DNA of 64,000 bases from Loktanella sp. (GTDB taxonomy: Bacteria > Pseudomonadota > Alphaproteobacteria > Rhodobacterales > Rhodobacteraceae): NCBI GenBank assembly GCA_017390475.1, contig JAFPBO010000030.1, positions 100,969-164,968 on the forward strand. The letters run 5' to 3'. The stretch's first letter is position 1; each line of letters starts with the position of its first letter. The translations under genes and the position numbers were made by a program. Positions 37,924-47,460 of this stretch are shown piece after piece. The notes under the pieces were generated by a model. That model was not told where the DNA came from. It saw only the letters and a list, made by a program, of their open reading frames with translations, and searched no databases.

Positions 37924-40104
37924 ATGACAGAACAGCCCTTTCCCCGGTCCCGGACCGGCCTGGTGCCGGTGTTATTCACCCTGACCATCTTTCTATCCGC
38001 CGCGCTGCTGTTTTTCGTGCAGCCCCTGTTCACCAAAATCGTGCTGCCCTATGTCGGCGGCGCGCCTGCGGTCTGGACCACGGCGATGCTGTTTTTTCAG
38101 ACGGTCCTGATTCTGGGCTACCTTTATGCGCATCTGTCGACCCGCTACCTGCCGGTGCCGGCGCAGATCGGTCTGCATCTCGCGCTCTGGGCGGTCGCGC
38201 TGACCGTTCTGCCGCTGTCGGTCGAAGCGGGATGGCAATTCAACCCCGACCAACCGATAGCCCTGCAAACCCTGATACTGTTTGCCTTCGGCGTCGGCAT
38301 GCCCTTTGCGGTCTTGTCGGCCAATGCGCCGCTGATCCAAAGCTGGTATGCAAAAAGCGACGGTCCCTCGGCGGATGATCCCTATTTCCTTTACGGTGCA
38401 TCCAACCTTGGCTCGCTGATCGCGCTGCTGGCCTTTCCACTGATCGCCGAACCGCTGCTGGGCGCGCGCCAGATCGGGATCGGCTGGGCCGGTGGTTTTG
38501 TCGTTCTGGGCCTGTTTCTGGGGCTGAGCGGTCTGGCCGCGCGCAAGGGCACATTGCACCGCCCGGCACCGCGGATCAGCGCGCCACCGGGCTGGCATCA
38601 CTATGGCTGGTGGCTGATCCTTGCCTTCGTGCCGTCGTCACTGATGCTGGCCGTGACCAGCAAGATCAGCACCGATCTGGGGTCGTTCCCACTGATCTGG
38701 GTGCTGCCGCTGGCGCTGTATCTGCTAAGCTTCGTGCTGACCTTTACCAACCGGCCTCTGTTCAGCGACCGGGTGGTGCATCTGGTCTTTGTGATCAGCC
38801 TGGCGTTTTTCGCGACGATCTTTACTTTTCAGCTGTTGGCGGTCGTCACGCTGATCCTGACGCTGGTGCTGTTGCTGGCGTTTTTCTTTGTCGCGATGAA
38901 GGCACATCGCACCCTGTATGAAACGCGCCCGGATCATGCCAATCTGACGCTGTTCTATGTCACCATGTCGGTCGGCGGTGCCTTGGGCGGGTTGTTTAAT
39001 TCGCTGATCGCCCCGGCCATCTTTGCCGATTTGCAGGAAGGCAGGGTCACCATTCTGCTGGCGCTGCTGATACTGGCGGCGGGTGCCTGGGCGATTCCCA
39101 CCCGGCGGCTGGCCATCGCGCTGATCGGCGGGGCCATCGTGCTTGTGCCGGTGCAATTGCTGCAGGCGTTTCCGGACAGCGATCACCGTTATTTCTATGC
39201 GCTGCATTTTGTGGTGCTGGGGCTGGTGCTGTATGGGCTGCGCCATAACCGGGCGCAGCAAGCGGTGCCGCTGGCAATCCTGCTGCTGGTCGGGGCCTTT
39301 ATCCAGACGCAATCGGTGGTGTTTCAGGACCGCAGTTTTTTCGGCACCCACCGGATATATGATCAGGCCGGGCTGCGGATCTACTCCAACGGCACCACCA
39401 TCCACGGGGCCCAGTTGCTGGCCGATCTTGATGGCAGTGACAGACCCAAGCCGCTTTATTACTATCACCCTGACGGTCCGATGGCCCAGATCCTGACCGC
39501 GCCCGTGGGCAGTGCCGCGCGCGAGATCGGCATCGTCGGTCTGGGTGTCGGATCGCTGGCCTGTTATGCGGGTCCGGGGCAGAACTGGGCATTTTACGAA
39601 ATCGACGTGCTGGTGGACAAGGTGGCGCGGGACCCGGCCTTGTTCAGTTTCATCCCATCCTGTGCCCCGGATGCGCCGACCTATATCGGCGATGCACGGG
39701 TCGTGCTGGACCAGCAGACCGACAAGGCCTTTGATATCTTGGTGATCGACGCCTATTCATCCGATGCCGTGCCGGTGCATCTGACAACCCGCGAGGCGAT
39801 CACGCTCTACCGCGACAGGACCACACCCGGCGGAGTGATCGTTCTGCATATTTCGAACCGGTACTTTGACATCGCCCGTCCGCTGGGGCGCAGCGCGGCC
39901 GATCTGGGCTTGGTGGCAATGATCCAAAGCGACCCGACCCGACCCGATGATCCGACCCATAACGCCTCTACCGTGGTGGTCATGGCCAGAACTGCGGATG
40001 ACCTCACCGGGTTCACCGCATCCGGCCCTTGGCAAGTGCTGGCGGATGACGGCGGGCGGGTCTGGACCGATGATTATGCCAATCTGCTGGAGATTCTTAA
40101 CTAG
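37924..40104 (+). CDS. Fused MFS/spermidine-synthase-like membrane protein
   Basis: A 726-residue protein. The N-terminal part (about 1-440) has roughly ten to twelve hydrophobic helices, including FLSAALLFFVQPLFTKIVLP at the start. The C-terminal part (about 460-720) is a SpeE-like Rossmann methyltransferase/aminopropyltransferase fold with GIVGLGVGSLACYA, FYEIDVLVDKVARD and DILVIDAYSSDAVPVHLTT. Such fusions are annotated as fused MFS/spermidine synthase. Their true reaction is not established, and the usual polyamine-binding tyrosine/aspartate set is hard to place here. Start chosen at MTEQPFPRSRTG. It stands alone after the tRNA genes. Confidence 0.83.
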   Translation: MTEQPFPRSRTGLVPVLFTLTIFLSAALLFFVQPLFTKIVLPYVGGAPAVWTTAMLFFQTVLILGYLYAHLSTRYLPVPAQIGLHLALWAVALTVLPLSVEAGWQFNPDQPIALQTLILFAFGVGMPFAVLSANAPLIQSWYAKSDGPSADDPYFLYGASNLGSLIALLAFPLIAEPLLGARQIGIGWAGGFVVLGLFLGLSGLAARKGTLHRPAPRISAPPGWHHYGWWLILAFVPSSLMLAVTSKISTDLGSFPLIWVLPLALYLLSFVLTFTNRPLFSDRVVHLVFVISLAFFATIFTFQLLAVVTLILTLVLLLAFFFVAMKAHRTLYETRPDHANLTLFYVTMSVGGALGGLFNSLIAPAIFADLQEGRVTILLALLILAAGAWAIPTRRLAIALIGGAIVLVPVQLLQAFPDSDHRYFYALHFVVLGLVLYGLRHNRAQQAVPLAILLLVGAFIQTQSVVFQDRSFFGTHRIYDQAGLRIYSNGTTIHGAQLLADLDGSDRPKPLYYYHPDGPMAQILTAPVGSAAREIGIVGLGVGSLACYAGPGQNWAFYEIDVLVDKVARDPALFSFIPSCAPDAPTYIGDARVVLDQQTDKAFDILVIDAYSSDAVPVHLTTREAITLYRDRTTPGGVIVLHISNRYFDIARPLGRSAADLGLVAMIQSDPTRPDDPTHNASTVVVMARTADDLTGFTASGPWQVLADDGGRVWTDDYANLLEILN

Positions 40105-40115
40105 GGCAGGTTCGG

Positions 40116-41045
40116 CTATCTGTCCGGCAGCGGGATAAATTCGGCATCATCGCCCGGTGGTAGCTGAAACCGCCCGTTTTCCCAGTCGCCCGCGCGCCAC
40201 GCCTCTTTCGCCTCTTCGATCCGTTCCTTGGACGAAGCCACGAAATTCCACCAGATATAACGTGGCCCTTCCATCGTCGCCCCGCCCAGCAGCATGACAC
40301 GTGCGCCCTGATTGCCTGCTTTCATGCTGACCCCGTCGCCGGGACGAAAGATCATCATCTTCCCCGCGGGGAAGGTTTGACCTGCGATCACAACCTCACC
40401 TTCGAGCACGTAGGCACCACGATCCTCGTGGTTATCGGGCAAGGGGATCGTGGCACCCGGTTGCAGGATCGCGTCGAGATAGAACATCTCTGACGGCGTC
40501 GGCACCGGTGCGCGCGCGCCATAGGCATCGCCCAGAATCAGGCGCACCTCTTTGCCTTCGCCTTGCAGGACCGGCAGATCAGCGGCGGGGGCGTGGATAA
40601 AGGCGGCTGCCCCATCCTCTGCCCCTTTGGGCAGGGCGATCCAGCTTTGAATGCCGAACAGCCGGTGACTGGCGGCACCATCGGTGCGTTCGGAATGGGT
40701 GATGCCATGGCCCGCCTGCATCAGGTTGACGGCACCGGGATTGATCCATTGATCGGTGCCCAGAGAGTCGCGGTGATGAATGGTGCCGCTGTGCAGATAG
40801 GTCACCGTCGCCAGACCGATATGAGGATGCGGGCGCACATCGATCCCCTGCCCGGTCACGAATTCCGCCGGGCCCATCTGGTCGAAAAAAATGAACGGCC
40901 CGACCATCTGACGGCGCGGCGCGGGCAAGGCGCGGCGCACCTCGAACCCACCGATGTCACGTGCGCGCGGCACGATGACGGTTTCGATCGCATCGACGGC
41001 ATCGCCGGTTGGGCAATCGGGGTCCAGGGCGGGGTTCCAGCTCAT
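40116..41045 (-). CDS. Pirin family cupin protein
   Basis: A 309-residue bicupin. The N-terminal cupin holds the likely metal site in RPHPHIGLATVTYLHSG (two His), TIHHRD and the later Glu/His of AGHGITHSERTDG. The C-terminal pirin domain includes APVPTPSEMFYLDA and GDWENGRFQLPPGDD. Bacterial pirins such as YhhW/YhaK act as quercetin dioxygenases or regulators; the physiological role here is unknown. It is on the same strand as the ccm genes but 12 bases upstream of none of them: ccmG ends at 41058, so read-through from ccmG is possible. Confidence 0.9.
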   Translation of the reverse strand: MSWNPALDPDCPTGDAVDAIETVIVPRARDIGGFEVRRALPAPRRQMVGPFIFFDQMGPAEFVTGQGIDVRPHPHIGLATVTYLHSGTIHHRDSLGTDQWINPGAVNLMQAGHGITHSERTDGAASHRLFGIQSWIALPKGAEDGAAAFIHAPAADLPVLQGEGKEVRLILGDAYGARAPVPTPSEMFYLDAILQPGATIPLPDNHEDRGAYVLEGEVVIAGQTFPAGKMMIFRPGDGVSMKAGNQGARVMLLGGATMEGPRYIWWNFVASSKERIEEAKEAWRAGDWENGRFQLPPGDDAEFIPLPDR

Positions 41046-41057
41046 CCGCTGTCCTTC

Positions 41058-41600
41058 TTAGTCGGCTCCGGTGGCGCGCGCGAGTGCGGGCAGGAACCTT
41101 TGTTCATAATCCGACCCGATCAGCGGGCCGACGAAACGGAACAGGACAGTGCCATCACCGTCCACGATGAAGGTTTCAGGTGGCGCTGTCACGCCCCAGT
41201 CAATCGCCGACCGACCGCGGAGATCAAAACCGGTGGCAAAGAACGGATCTTCGTAATTGGTCAGATATTCGGACGCCTGCGCCTGCTGATCGCGAAAATT
41301 GATTCCCGCAACCCGATAGCCCTGCGCATCCAGATCCAGCAGGATCGGATGTTCAGCCCGGCATGGCGGGCACCAGCTGGCCCAGAAATTCACGATTGTA
41401 ACCTCGCCCGTGCGCAGATCGGCATCGGTCAGTTGGGCGGTGCCATCGACCGCCTCTGCCGGAACCACCGGTGCTGGCTGGCCAACAAAGGTTGATGGCA
41501 GCTCGTCGGCGTTGTCCCGCAGGATACCGGCCAGCGCCAACCCGGCGAAAGCGGCAAAGATCACCGGCGGGAGGATCATCAAAGGGGATATTTTAGCCAT
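41058..41600 (-). CDS. ccmG: Thiol:disulfide oxidoreductase CcmG/DsbE
   Basis: A 180-residue membrane-anchored thioredoxin-like protein that keeps apocytochrome c thiols reduced for haem attachment in the periplasm. The N-terminal anchor helix is about 7-27 (LMILPPVIFAAFAGLALAGI). The redox site is NFWASWCPPCRAEHP. The CcmG-specific glycine/acid segment is VTAPPETFIVDGDG. The ATG at 41598-41600 is used; it overlaps the end of ccmD by 8 bases. It is last of the ccm run ccmA-B-C-D-G. Confidence 0.93.
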   Translation of the reverse strand: MAKISPLMILPPVIFAAFAGLALAGILRDNADELPSTFVGQPAPVVPAEAVDGTAQLTDADLRTGEVTIVNFWASWCPPCRAEHPILLDLDAQGYRVAGINFRDQQAQASEYLTNYEDPFFATGFDLRGRSAIDWGVTAPPETFIVDGDGTVLFRFVGPLIGSDYEQRFLPALARATGAD

Positions 41601-41736
41601 TCTTTTCAACCTGTTCCAAGGCAGAGCGCACGCGGACGTACCGTCGCCAGCTCAGACCTACAATGATTGCCAGCAGTGCGATGCTGACCAGATAGGCTGC
41701 TGTCACCTCGACCGCGTAATTTCCCAGATCAGGCAT
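41593..41736 (-). CDS. ccmD: Haem exporter protein CcmD
   Basis: A 47-residue protein, MPDLGNYAVEVTAAYLVSIA at the start and a basic tail WRRYVRVRSALEQ. It has one transmembrane helix (about 14-32). Size, position between ccmC and ccmG, and the tyrosine near the N-terminal side of the helix match CcmD, which aids release of holo-CcmE from CcmABC. Its start overlaps the ccmC end by 8 bases and its end overlaps the ccmG start by 8. Confidence 0.88.
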   Translation of the reverse strand: MPDLGNYAVEVTAAYLVSIALLAIIVGLSWRRYVRVRSALEQVEKNG

Positions 41737-42457
41737 GCTGCCCCCTTGCTTGCAGCGCCTTGATCCGGCGCGCGCGGATTTCCGTGCGGGTGCGCATCAG
41801 CACCAATGCGATGAACAGCAAAACAAATCCCGCGATACAGATCAACAGCGGGTAGTAAAACACATCGGCCACATTCTGTTCCGCGTCCAGCGACAGGGAT
41901 GATCCCTGATGCAGACCCTGATTCCAGAAAAACACCGCATAGCGCGACAGGATCGCAAAGATTGATCCGACGATACACAGGATCGCGGTCAGATCGGCGG
42001 CGGTGTCGGGATCTTCGATTGCTTCCCACAGGGCGATATAGCCCAGATAGAACAGGAACAGGATCAGGAATGACGTCAGCCGTGGGTCCCAGGCCCAATA
42101 GGTGCCCCACATCGGTTGCCCCCAGATGCCACCCGTGAACAGCGCGATCAACGTCATCACCACGCCGACCGGGGCCGCAGCGCGTGCCGCAAGGGCCGAG
42201 ACATGGTGACGCCGCACGACCCAGATCAGCGAGGCGACCAGCATCATGATCCAGGCGTTGATCGCCATCAGGGCGGAAGGAACATGCAGATAGATGATCT
42301 TGACGGTGGACCCTTGCCGGAAATCATCGGGGGTAAAGAAGAACCCCCAGACCAGCCCGACGACAAGGCAAAGCCCGGCCAGCGCAAAGCTCCATGGCAG
42401 GACCGGTCGGGTCCAGCTCATGAACAGCCTCGGATTTGCATATTCCCATAGCGACAT
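41729..42457 (-). CDS. ccmC: Haem exporter permease CcmC
   Basis: A 242-residue six-helix membrane protein that, with CcmD, presents haem to CcmE. It has the haem-handling tryptophan-rich signature WGQPMWGTYWAWDPRLTS (about 113-130) between conserved histidines (IYLHVPSALMAIN, and the late NQGLHQGSSL). Start MSLWEYANPRLF. It follows ccmB with a 42-base gap and overlaps ccmD. Confidence 0.95.
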   Translation of the reverse strand: MSLWEYANPRLFMSWTRPVLPWSFALAGLCLVVGLVWGFFFTPDDFRQGSTVKIIYLHVPSALMAINAWIMMLVASLIWVVRRHHVSALAARAAAPVGVVMTLIALFTGGIWGQPMWGTYWAWDPRLTSFLILFLFYLGYIALWEAIEDPDTAADLTAILCIVGSIFAILSRYAVFFWNQGLHQGSSLSLDAEQNVADVFYYPLLICIAGFVLLFIALVLMRTRTEIRARRIKALQARGQHA

Positions 42458-42499
42458 GGCGTTTATCTATCCTTCTGATACTTCTGTCTCAATCCCCGA

Positions 42500-43156
42500 T
42501 CACCGCAGATTGATGCGTAACACAGCCGCAGTGGCAAATGGCAGGATCGCAAAACATCCTGCCGTGATCCCCGCCTGCAAGATCAAGGGCGCGCTGGCGT
42601 CCAGTCCGGCAGCGCCGCGCCGCACCGCCTCCGCCCCGAAGATCAAGGTAGGCACATAGAGCGGCAGCACCAGCAGCGACAACAGCAAACCGCCGCGTTT
42701 GAGCCCCACCGTCAGCGCCGCACCGAAAGTGCCGATCATCGACAGGGCCGGCGTACCAATCAGCAACGAGACCAGCAGATAACCATAGGCGGTTGTCTCC
42801 ATGCTGAGCAGGAAGCCGAACAAGGGTGCGGCCAGCGTCAGCGGCAGGCCGGTGGTGATCCAATGCGCCGTCGCCTTGACCAGCCCCGCAGCCTCCAGCG
42901 GCAGCGGCGATGTCGCCAGCAGTGCCAGCGAGCCATCCTCAAAATCCAGCGCAAAGATGCGGTCGAGCGACAGCAGCGCCGCCAGCAGCGCCCCGACCCA
43001 CAGGATACCGGGGGCGATGCGCGTCAGCACATCCGCCTCTGGCCCCACGCCGAAGGGGACCAGCACCACGACGATCAGGAAAAACGCCAGCCCCAGCCCG
43101 AAACCACCACCGGCACGCAGGGCCAGGGCAAGGTCGCGTTTGAGCAGGGCGATCAT
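42500..43156 (-). CDS. ccmB: Haem exporter permease CcmB
   Basis: A 218-residue membrane permease with six hydrophobic helices. It begins MIALLKRDLALALRAGGG and has the family region LFALDFEDGSLALLATSPLP-like (residues about 66-86) and STLGAALTVGLKRGG-type loop. It is the membrane part of the CcmAB ABC transporter that drives CcmE release. ATGA overlap with ccmA shows translational coupling. Confidence 0.94.
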   Translation of the reverse strand: MIALLKRDLALALRAGGGFGLGLAFFLIVVVLVPFGVGPEADVLTRIAPGILWVGALLAALLSLDRIFALDFEDGSLALLATSPLPLEAAGLVKATAHWITTGLPLTLAAPLFGFLLSMETTAYGYLLVSLLIGTPALSMIGTFGAALTVGLKRGGLLLSLLVLPLYVPTLIFGAEAVRRGAAGLDASAPLILQAGITAGCFAILPFATAAVLRINLR

Positions 43157-43767
43157 AGAAACGCCTCATCCGTGCCACCGCCAGTGCCGGGGGCGGATTT
43201 GAACGGGGTCAGGTCGAGTGCCGGCGCATCAATGCCAAGGTCGATATGGGTGGCGATCACAGCAATGCCGCCTTGTGCCAGATGGCTGTCCTGCAACCAG
43301 CGCGCAAACATCGCCACAGATCCGGTATCCAGCGACACGGTCGGTTCATCCAGAAACAGGATTTTCCGCCCGATCACCGCCAGCCGCGCCAAGCCCAACC
43401 TGCGCTTTTGCCCGGCAGAAAGCGTCCCCCCTTGCCGGTCGCGCAGATCGGCCAGATCAAAGCGGCGCAGGATCGCGGCATCAAATGTCAGCCCGTAAAC
43501 TTCGGCCCAGAAACGCAAATTCTCGGTCACTGTGAGGGCAGTCTTGATCCCGTCGGCATGGCTGGCATAGGCGGCGGATTCTTCGGGCATGGTCACGTCA
43601 CCCGACAGCGCCGGTTGCAGCCCGGCCAAGGTGCGCAGCAGCGTGGTTTTGCCGACACCATTCGGGCCCCGCAAAATCAACGCCTGCCCTGCACGAAGAT
43701 CAAAGCTGACGTCCCTCAGCACCGCGGCACCGCCGCGCGCACAGCCCAGATTTGTGACGTGCAACAT
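43153..43767 (-). CDS. ccmA: Haem exporter ATP-binding protein CcmA
   Basis: A 204-residue ABC ATPase. Walker A is RGPNGVGKTTLLRTLAG (about 34-50), the signature LSAGQKRRLGLARL is near residue 117, and Walker B KILFLDEPTVSLD is near 136. It powers the cytochrome c maturation complex with CcmB and CcmC. It is first of the ccm run and starts directly after the stop of the Mth938-like gene. Confidence 0.95.
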   Translation of the reverse strand: MLHVTNLGCARGGAAVLRDVSFDLRAGQALILRGPNGVGKTTLLRTLAGLQPALSGDVTMPEESAAYASHADGIKTALTVTENLRFWAEVYGLTFDAAILRRFDLADLRDRQGGTLSAGQKRRLGLARLAVIGRKILFLDEPTVSLDTGSVAMFARWLQDSHLAQGGIAVIATHIDLGIDAPALDLTPFKSAPGTGGGTDEAFL

Positions 43768-44121
43768 TCAGACCGGGATCAGGGCGACAGCAACGCGGCG
43801 CCCTTCGGACAACAGCACGTTATATGTGCGGCAGGCAGCAGGTGAGGCCATGCTTTCGACGCCTATTCCAGCCTCTTCCAATGTGGTGCGGAAGGTGGCC
43901 GGCAGATGCGCGATTTCCGCGCCGGTGCCGATAAAAACCACATCGACATCCGCCGCCCGTTCCAGGATCGCCCCGGTATCGCTGAACCCGTCCCAGCCGG
44001 TGACACCGGTCGGAAAGACCAGCACCGGTCCACGCAGGACCTTGCCGCCGATGCGGAAGAAGCCCGGACCATAGCCGTCGATCGGGACGGAATCGTTATA
44101 TCTGATCTCGTTCAGGCGCAT
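43768..44121 (-). CDS. Mth938-like (DUF498) domain protein
   Basis: A 117-residue single-domain protein of the Mth938/NDUFAF3-like fold. Blocks are the N-terminal YGPGFFRIGGKVLRGPVLVFP, then VVFIGTGAEIAHLP and CRTYNVLLSEGRRVAVALIP. The mitochondrial relative NDUFAF3 assists complex I assembly; the bacterial role is unknown. It is commonly found beside secDF in alphaproteobacteria, as here (secF stop is 10 bases upstream). The start MRLNEIRYND matches the family. Confidence 0.85.
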   Translation of the reverse strand: MRLNEIRYNDSVPIDGYGPGFFRIGGKVLRGPVLVFPTGVTGWDGFSDTGAILERAADVDVVFIGTGAEIAHLPATFRTTLEEAGIGVESMASPAACRTYNVLLSEGRRVAVALIPV

Positions 44122-44131
44122 GGTTTTCCGC

Positions 44132-45100
44132 CTATGTGTCGATGTGACCGTATTTTGTACCGGCTGCGGGGTCTTTCTTGGACCAGTCGCGTTTGACACC
44201 CAGCATCAGCACGACGTTCTTGGCAACATAGAGCGATGAATAGGTCCCGACAATGATACCCCATGCAATGGCAAAGACAAAGCCACGGATCACATCCCCG
44301 CCCAGCACGATCAGCGCGATCAGCGCCAGCAAGGTGGTGCCAGACGTCATCATCGTCCGGCTGAGCGTTTCATTGGCCGAGATATTGAGCACCTCGACCA
44401 ATGGCTTGGCCTTGTATTTGCGCAGGTTTTCGCGTGCGCGGTCAAAGACGACGACAGTGTCGTTGATCGAATAGCCGACAATGGTCAGCAGTGCCGCGAT
44501 GATCGCCAGATCGAAACGGATCTGCACCAACGAAAACAAGCCTATCGTCAGCACCACATCATGGATCAGCGCCGCGACCGCACCCACCGCGAATTGCCAC
44601 TCAAACCGCAGCCAGATGTAGATCACGATAGCGGTCAGCGCCCCCAGCACCGAGAGAATCGCGGTACGGATCAATTCGCCAGAGACTTTTGGTCCGACGC
44701 TTTCAACCGACGGAAAGGTGATATCCGGTGCCACGCCGCGCAGCGCTGTCTGGATCTCGGCGATCATTGCGGGAGAAATGCTTTCCTCGCCATCTTGGGC
44801 CTGAATGCGGATCATTGCAACATTCTGAGTCTCGCCAAAGGTCGGATCAAAGACCTCTGTAATGCTGACATCGCCCAGATTCATCGGGGCCAGCGCATCG
44901 CGGTAGGCGGCGATATCCACCTGTTCCGTCGATTGGGTCCGGATAGAGGTACCGCCCCGGAAATCGATCCCGAAGTTCAGCCCATAGATCAGGAATACCA
45001 CGATCGACAGCACCATCATCACCGCCGATGCGCCAAAGGTCAGCCAGGCGTAGCGGAAAAAGTTGATGTTGGTCTCGTCCGGGATCAGGCGCAGGCGCAT
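44132..45100 (-). CDS. secF: Protein translocase subunit SecF
   Basis: A 322-residue RND-type membrane protein with six helices that works with SecD to pull proteins out of SecYEG using the proton gradient. N-terminal helix 1 is near residues 17-40, followed by FGIDFRGGTSIRTQ. The C-terminal half has VGYSINDTVVVFDRARENLRKY and ANETLSRTMMTSGTTL. It follows secD after 4 bases. Confidence 0.96.
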   Translation of the reverse strand: MRLRLIPDETNINFFRYAWLTFGASAVMMVLSIVVFLIYGLNFGIDFRGGTSIRTQSTEQVDIAAYRDALAPMNLGDVSITEVFDPTFGETQNVAMIRIQAQDGEESISPAMIAEIQTALRGVAPDITFPSVESVGPKVSGELIRTAILSVLGALTAIVIYIWLRFEWQFAVGAVAALIHDVVLTIGLFSLVQIRFDLAIIAALLTIVGYSINDTVVVFDRARENLRKYKAKPLVEVLNISANETLSRTMMTSGTTLLALIALIVLGGDVIRGFVFAIAWGIIVGTYSSLYVAKNVVLMLGVKRDWSKKDPAAGTKYGHIDT

Positions 45101-45104
45101 GTGA

Positions 45105-46766
45105 TCAAACCTCGATTGTCTTGGGTCGGCGATATGCGAACCAGATGGAAATCAGTGACCGGGTGACAAAGATCGCGGTGAAGACCGATGTGATGATCCC
45201 CAACCCCAGCGTGATGGCGAAACCGCGCACCGGGCCGGACCCTAGCGTGAACAGGATCACCGCGACCATGAAGGTGGTAAAGTTACTGTCCACAATCGCC
45301 GAAAGCGCCCGTTCATAGCCCAGTTCAATGGCGCGGGCGGGGCCTTTGGCGGTTTTCATCTCTTCGCGGATCCGTTCAAAGACCAGCACATTGGCATCGA
45401 CCGCCATACCCACGGTCAGCACGATCCCGGCGATCCCCGGCAAGGTCAGAGTCGCGCCGAGCAACGACAGAGCGCCGAAAATCAGCCCCATATTGATGGC
45501 CAGCGCGATATTGGCAAACCAGCCGAACAGCCCGTAAGTCATCGCCATGAACAGGATCACCAGCACCGAACCGACCATCGCGGCCAATTTGCCGGCGTCG
45601 ATACTGTCCTGCCCCAGTTCCGGGCCGATGGTGCGCTCTTCAAGAAAGGTCAGTTCCGCAGGCAAAGCACCGGCACGCAGCAGAACCGCCAGATTTGTCG
45701 CCTCTTCAGTGGTGAAATTGCCGGTGATGATGCCGGACCCGCCGGGAATATGGCTTTGGATCGTGGGGGCAGAGATCACTTCGTTATCCAGCACGATGGC
45801 AAAGGGAGAGCCGATATTGGCCAGCGTGTAATCGCCAAAAATCCGCGCGGCCGAGGTGTTGAACCGGAAACCGACGGCGGGCCGCCCGTTCTGGTCAAAA
45901 TCCAGCTGGGCGTTTTCCAATTGTTCGCCGGTGACGACCGGACGGCGTTCCAGAATATAGTACAGCCCCGGCTCGTCCACCGATGGCACCAGAAAATTGC
46001 CGGTGCCAGGTGACTGACCCGCGTCAGAGGTGCGCGCCACAACAGGATTGAATGTCAGCTGTGCGGTGGTACCCAGAAGATCCTTAACATCTTGCGCCGA
46101 TCCGACGCCGGGCACCTGCACCAGCACGCGGTCAGACCCCTGCCGCTGAATGGTGGGTTCACGGGTGCCGACCTCGTCAATCCGGCGACGGATGATTTCG
46201 AGCGTCTGCAGCATCGTGCGTTCGTCCATCGCAGAGACTTCTGCCTCGCTCAGCGTGACGGTCAGCAAGGTGCCATTGATCCGCACATCGATATTGGACG
46301 CCGCCGCCCCGGTGAAAGAGGTCACGGGACGGCCCAAGCCCCGCACCAGTTCAAAGGCGCGGTTCGCCCCCGCCGCCTCTGAGATACGTACGCGCAATTC
46401 GGTGCCGGGCCCGTCTTCGCGGGTAACGAAACCGACCGTATCACGCTCAGCGGCCAGCACATCACGGACCTGTGGCCAGAAACCTTCGAGGAACGCCTCA
46501 TGCACATCCTCGACTGCGACCTCGACCAGCAGATGCGCGCCGCCGCGCAAATCAAGGCCAAGATTGACAAGGTTGGACGGCAGAAAACCGGGCCAGCGTC
46601 CGGCATCTTCTTCCAGCACAGCATTGCTCTGGCCGCTGTCGATCAGCGCGCGTGCGTCATTGGCGGTTTCGACACGGGCGTAGAATCCGTTCGGCAGTGC
46701 CATCATCAGACCGACCACGACGGTCAGCCAGATCATGATCTGCTTGGGATAGGAAATGGTCAGCAT
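45105..46766 (-). CDS. secD: Protein translocase subunit SecD
   Basis: A 553-residue membrane protein. The first helix is followed by NLGLDLRGGAHLLVEV, the large periplasmic P1 domain (about 60-370), and five helices with VGMAVDANVLVFERIREEMK and DSNFTTFMVAVILF. The conserved DxxD-like acid in helix 4 (AVDANVLVFER) is in the proton path. Order yajC-secD-secF is the standard operon. Confidence 0.97.
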   Translation of the reverse strand: MLTISYPKQIMIWLTVVVGLMMALPNGFYARVETANDARALIDSGQSNAVLEEDAGRWPGFLPSNLVNLGLDLRGGAHLLVEVAVEDVHEAFLEGFWPQVRDVLAAERDTVGFVTREDGPGTELRVRISEAAGANRAFELVRGLGRPVTSFTGAAASNIDVRINGTLLTVTLSEAEVSAMDERTMLQTLEIIRRRIDEVGTREPTIQRQGSDRVLVQVPGVGSAQDVKDLLGTTAQLTFNPVVARTSDAGQSPGTGNFLVPSVDEPGLYYILERRPVVTGEQLENAQLDFDQNGRPAVGFRFNTSAARIFGDYTLANIGSPFAIVLDNEVISAPTIQSHIPGGSGIITGNFTTEEATNLAVLLRAGALPAELTFLEERTIGPELGQDSIDAGKLAAMVGSVLVILFMAMTYGLFGWFANIALAINMGLIFGALSLLGATLTLPGIAGIVLTVGMAVDANVLVFERIREEMKTAKGPARAIELGYERALSAIVDSNFTTFMVAVILFTLGSGPVRGFAITLGLGIITSVFTAIFVTRSLISIWFAYRRPKTIEV

Positions 46767-46789
46767 AAACGGCGGCCTTTTCGGGCGGA

Positions 46790-47071
46790 TCAGGTTTTGG
46801 TCGGTTCGGTTTTGTTCAGCACCGATACAATGGTGCCTTTGATGACACGGACATTGACGCCGGGGGCGATTTCGACATCGACCTCTTCAACCTCATCCTT
46901 GACCTTGACGATCTTGCCGATGACACCGCCCTGAGTGACAACCTGATCACCACGGCGCAGGCCAGCCAACAGGGCCTTATGTTCCTTGAGCCGCTTTTGC
47001 TGTGGCCGGATCAGCAGGAAATACATGATCCCGAAGATCAGGACTAACATAATCAGGTCGGCAGGTCTCAT
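46790..47071 (-). CDS. yajC: Preprotein translocase subunit YajC
   Basis: A 93-residue protein with one N-terminal membrane helix (LIMLVLIFGIMYFLLIRPQQ) and the conserved LRRGDQVVTQGGVIGKI block. It is the small accessory of the SecDF-YajC complex. First gene of the yajC-secD-secF run, 23 bases before secD. Confidence 0.95.
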   Translation of the reverse strand: MRPADLIMLVLIFGIMYFLLIRPQQKRLKEHKALLAGLRRGDQVVTQGGVIGKIVKVKDEVEEVDVEIAPGVNVRVIKGTIVSVLNKTEPTKT

Positions 47072-47460
47072 ATCACATCCCTTGTGTTGGTCAGGGCAAG
47101 GCTGCCCATAGGTCGCGAGAACCTAGAAGCTGCAAAGATGATTTGCAACAGGATCGGTTCACCCCTGCCATATGGGCCAAGGGCGGGGGTGATGCAATCG
47201 GGCAGGCTTTTATTGCGGTGATTTTCGCGGCAGGCGCGGAATCAAGGCCGCAGGCCGCCGCGCCATCGCCGACCCGCCCCCCGGGGCGGCGATTGGCCAG
47301 TGCTGTGGCAAGCAATCATGTCCGACCACCGTTGCTGGCATAAATTGCCACGCGCCAGTGTCTGATCGCCTTCCCGCGTGTCGGCGATGGCGCTCCCACT
47401 TTCCTCTGCGCGCAAGATGCGGCATATGTGCCGCCAAGCAAATAGCCAAGGACCTGACCC
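47072..47460. other. 389-base intergenic region between divergent yajC and serS
   Basis: No convincing gene. It holds a strong GC hairpin: ATCGCC (47265-47270) pairs with GGCGAT (47288-47293) and encloses CCGCCCC/GGGGCGG. Short open frames on both strands here have neither ribosome sites nor recognisable homology. Promoters for yajC and serS must lie here but none is clear. Confidence 0.4.

Noticed and set aside
47143-47343. A small gene in the yajC-serS gap
   Set aside because: The frame has no ribosome site, no recognisable domain and overlaps the strong GC hairpin at 47265-47293.
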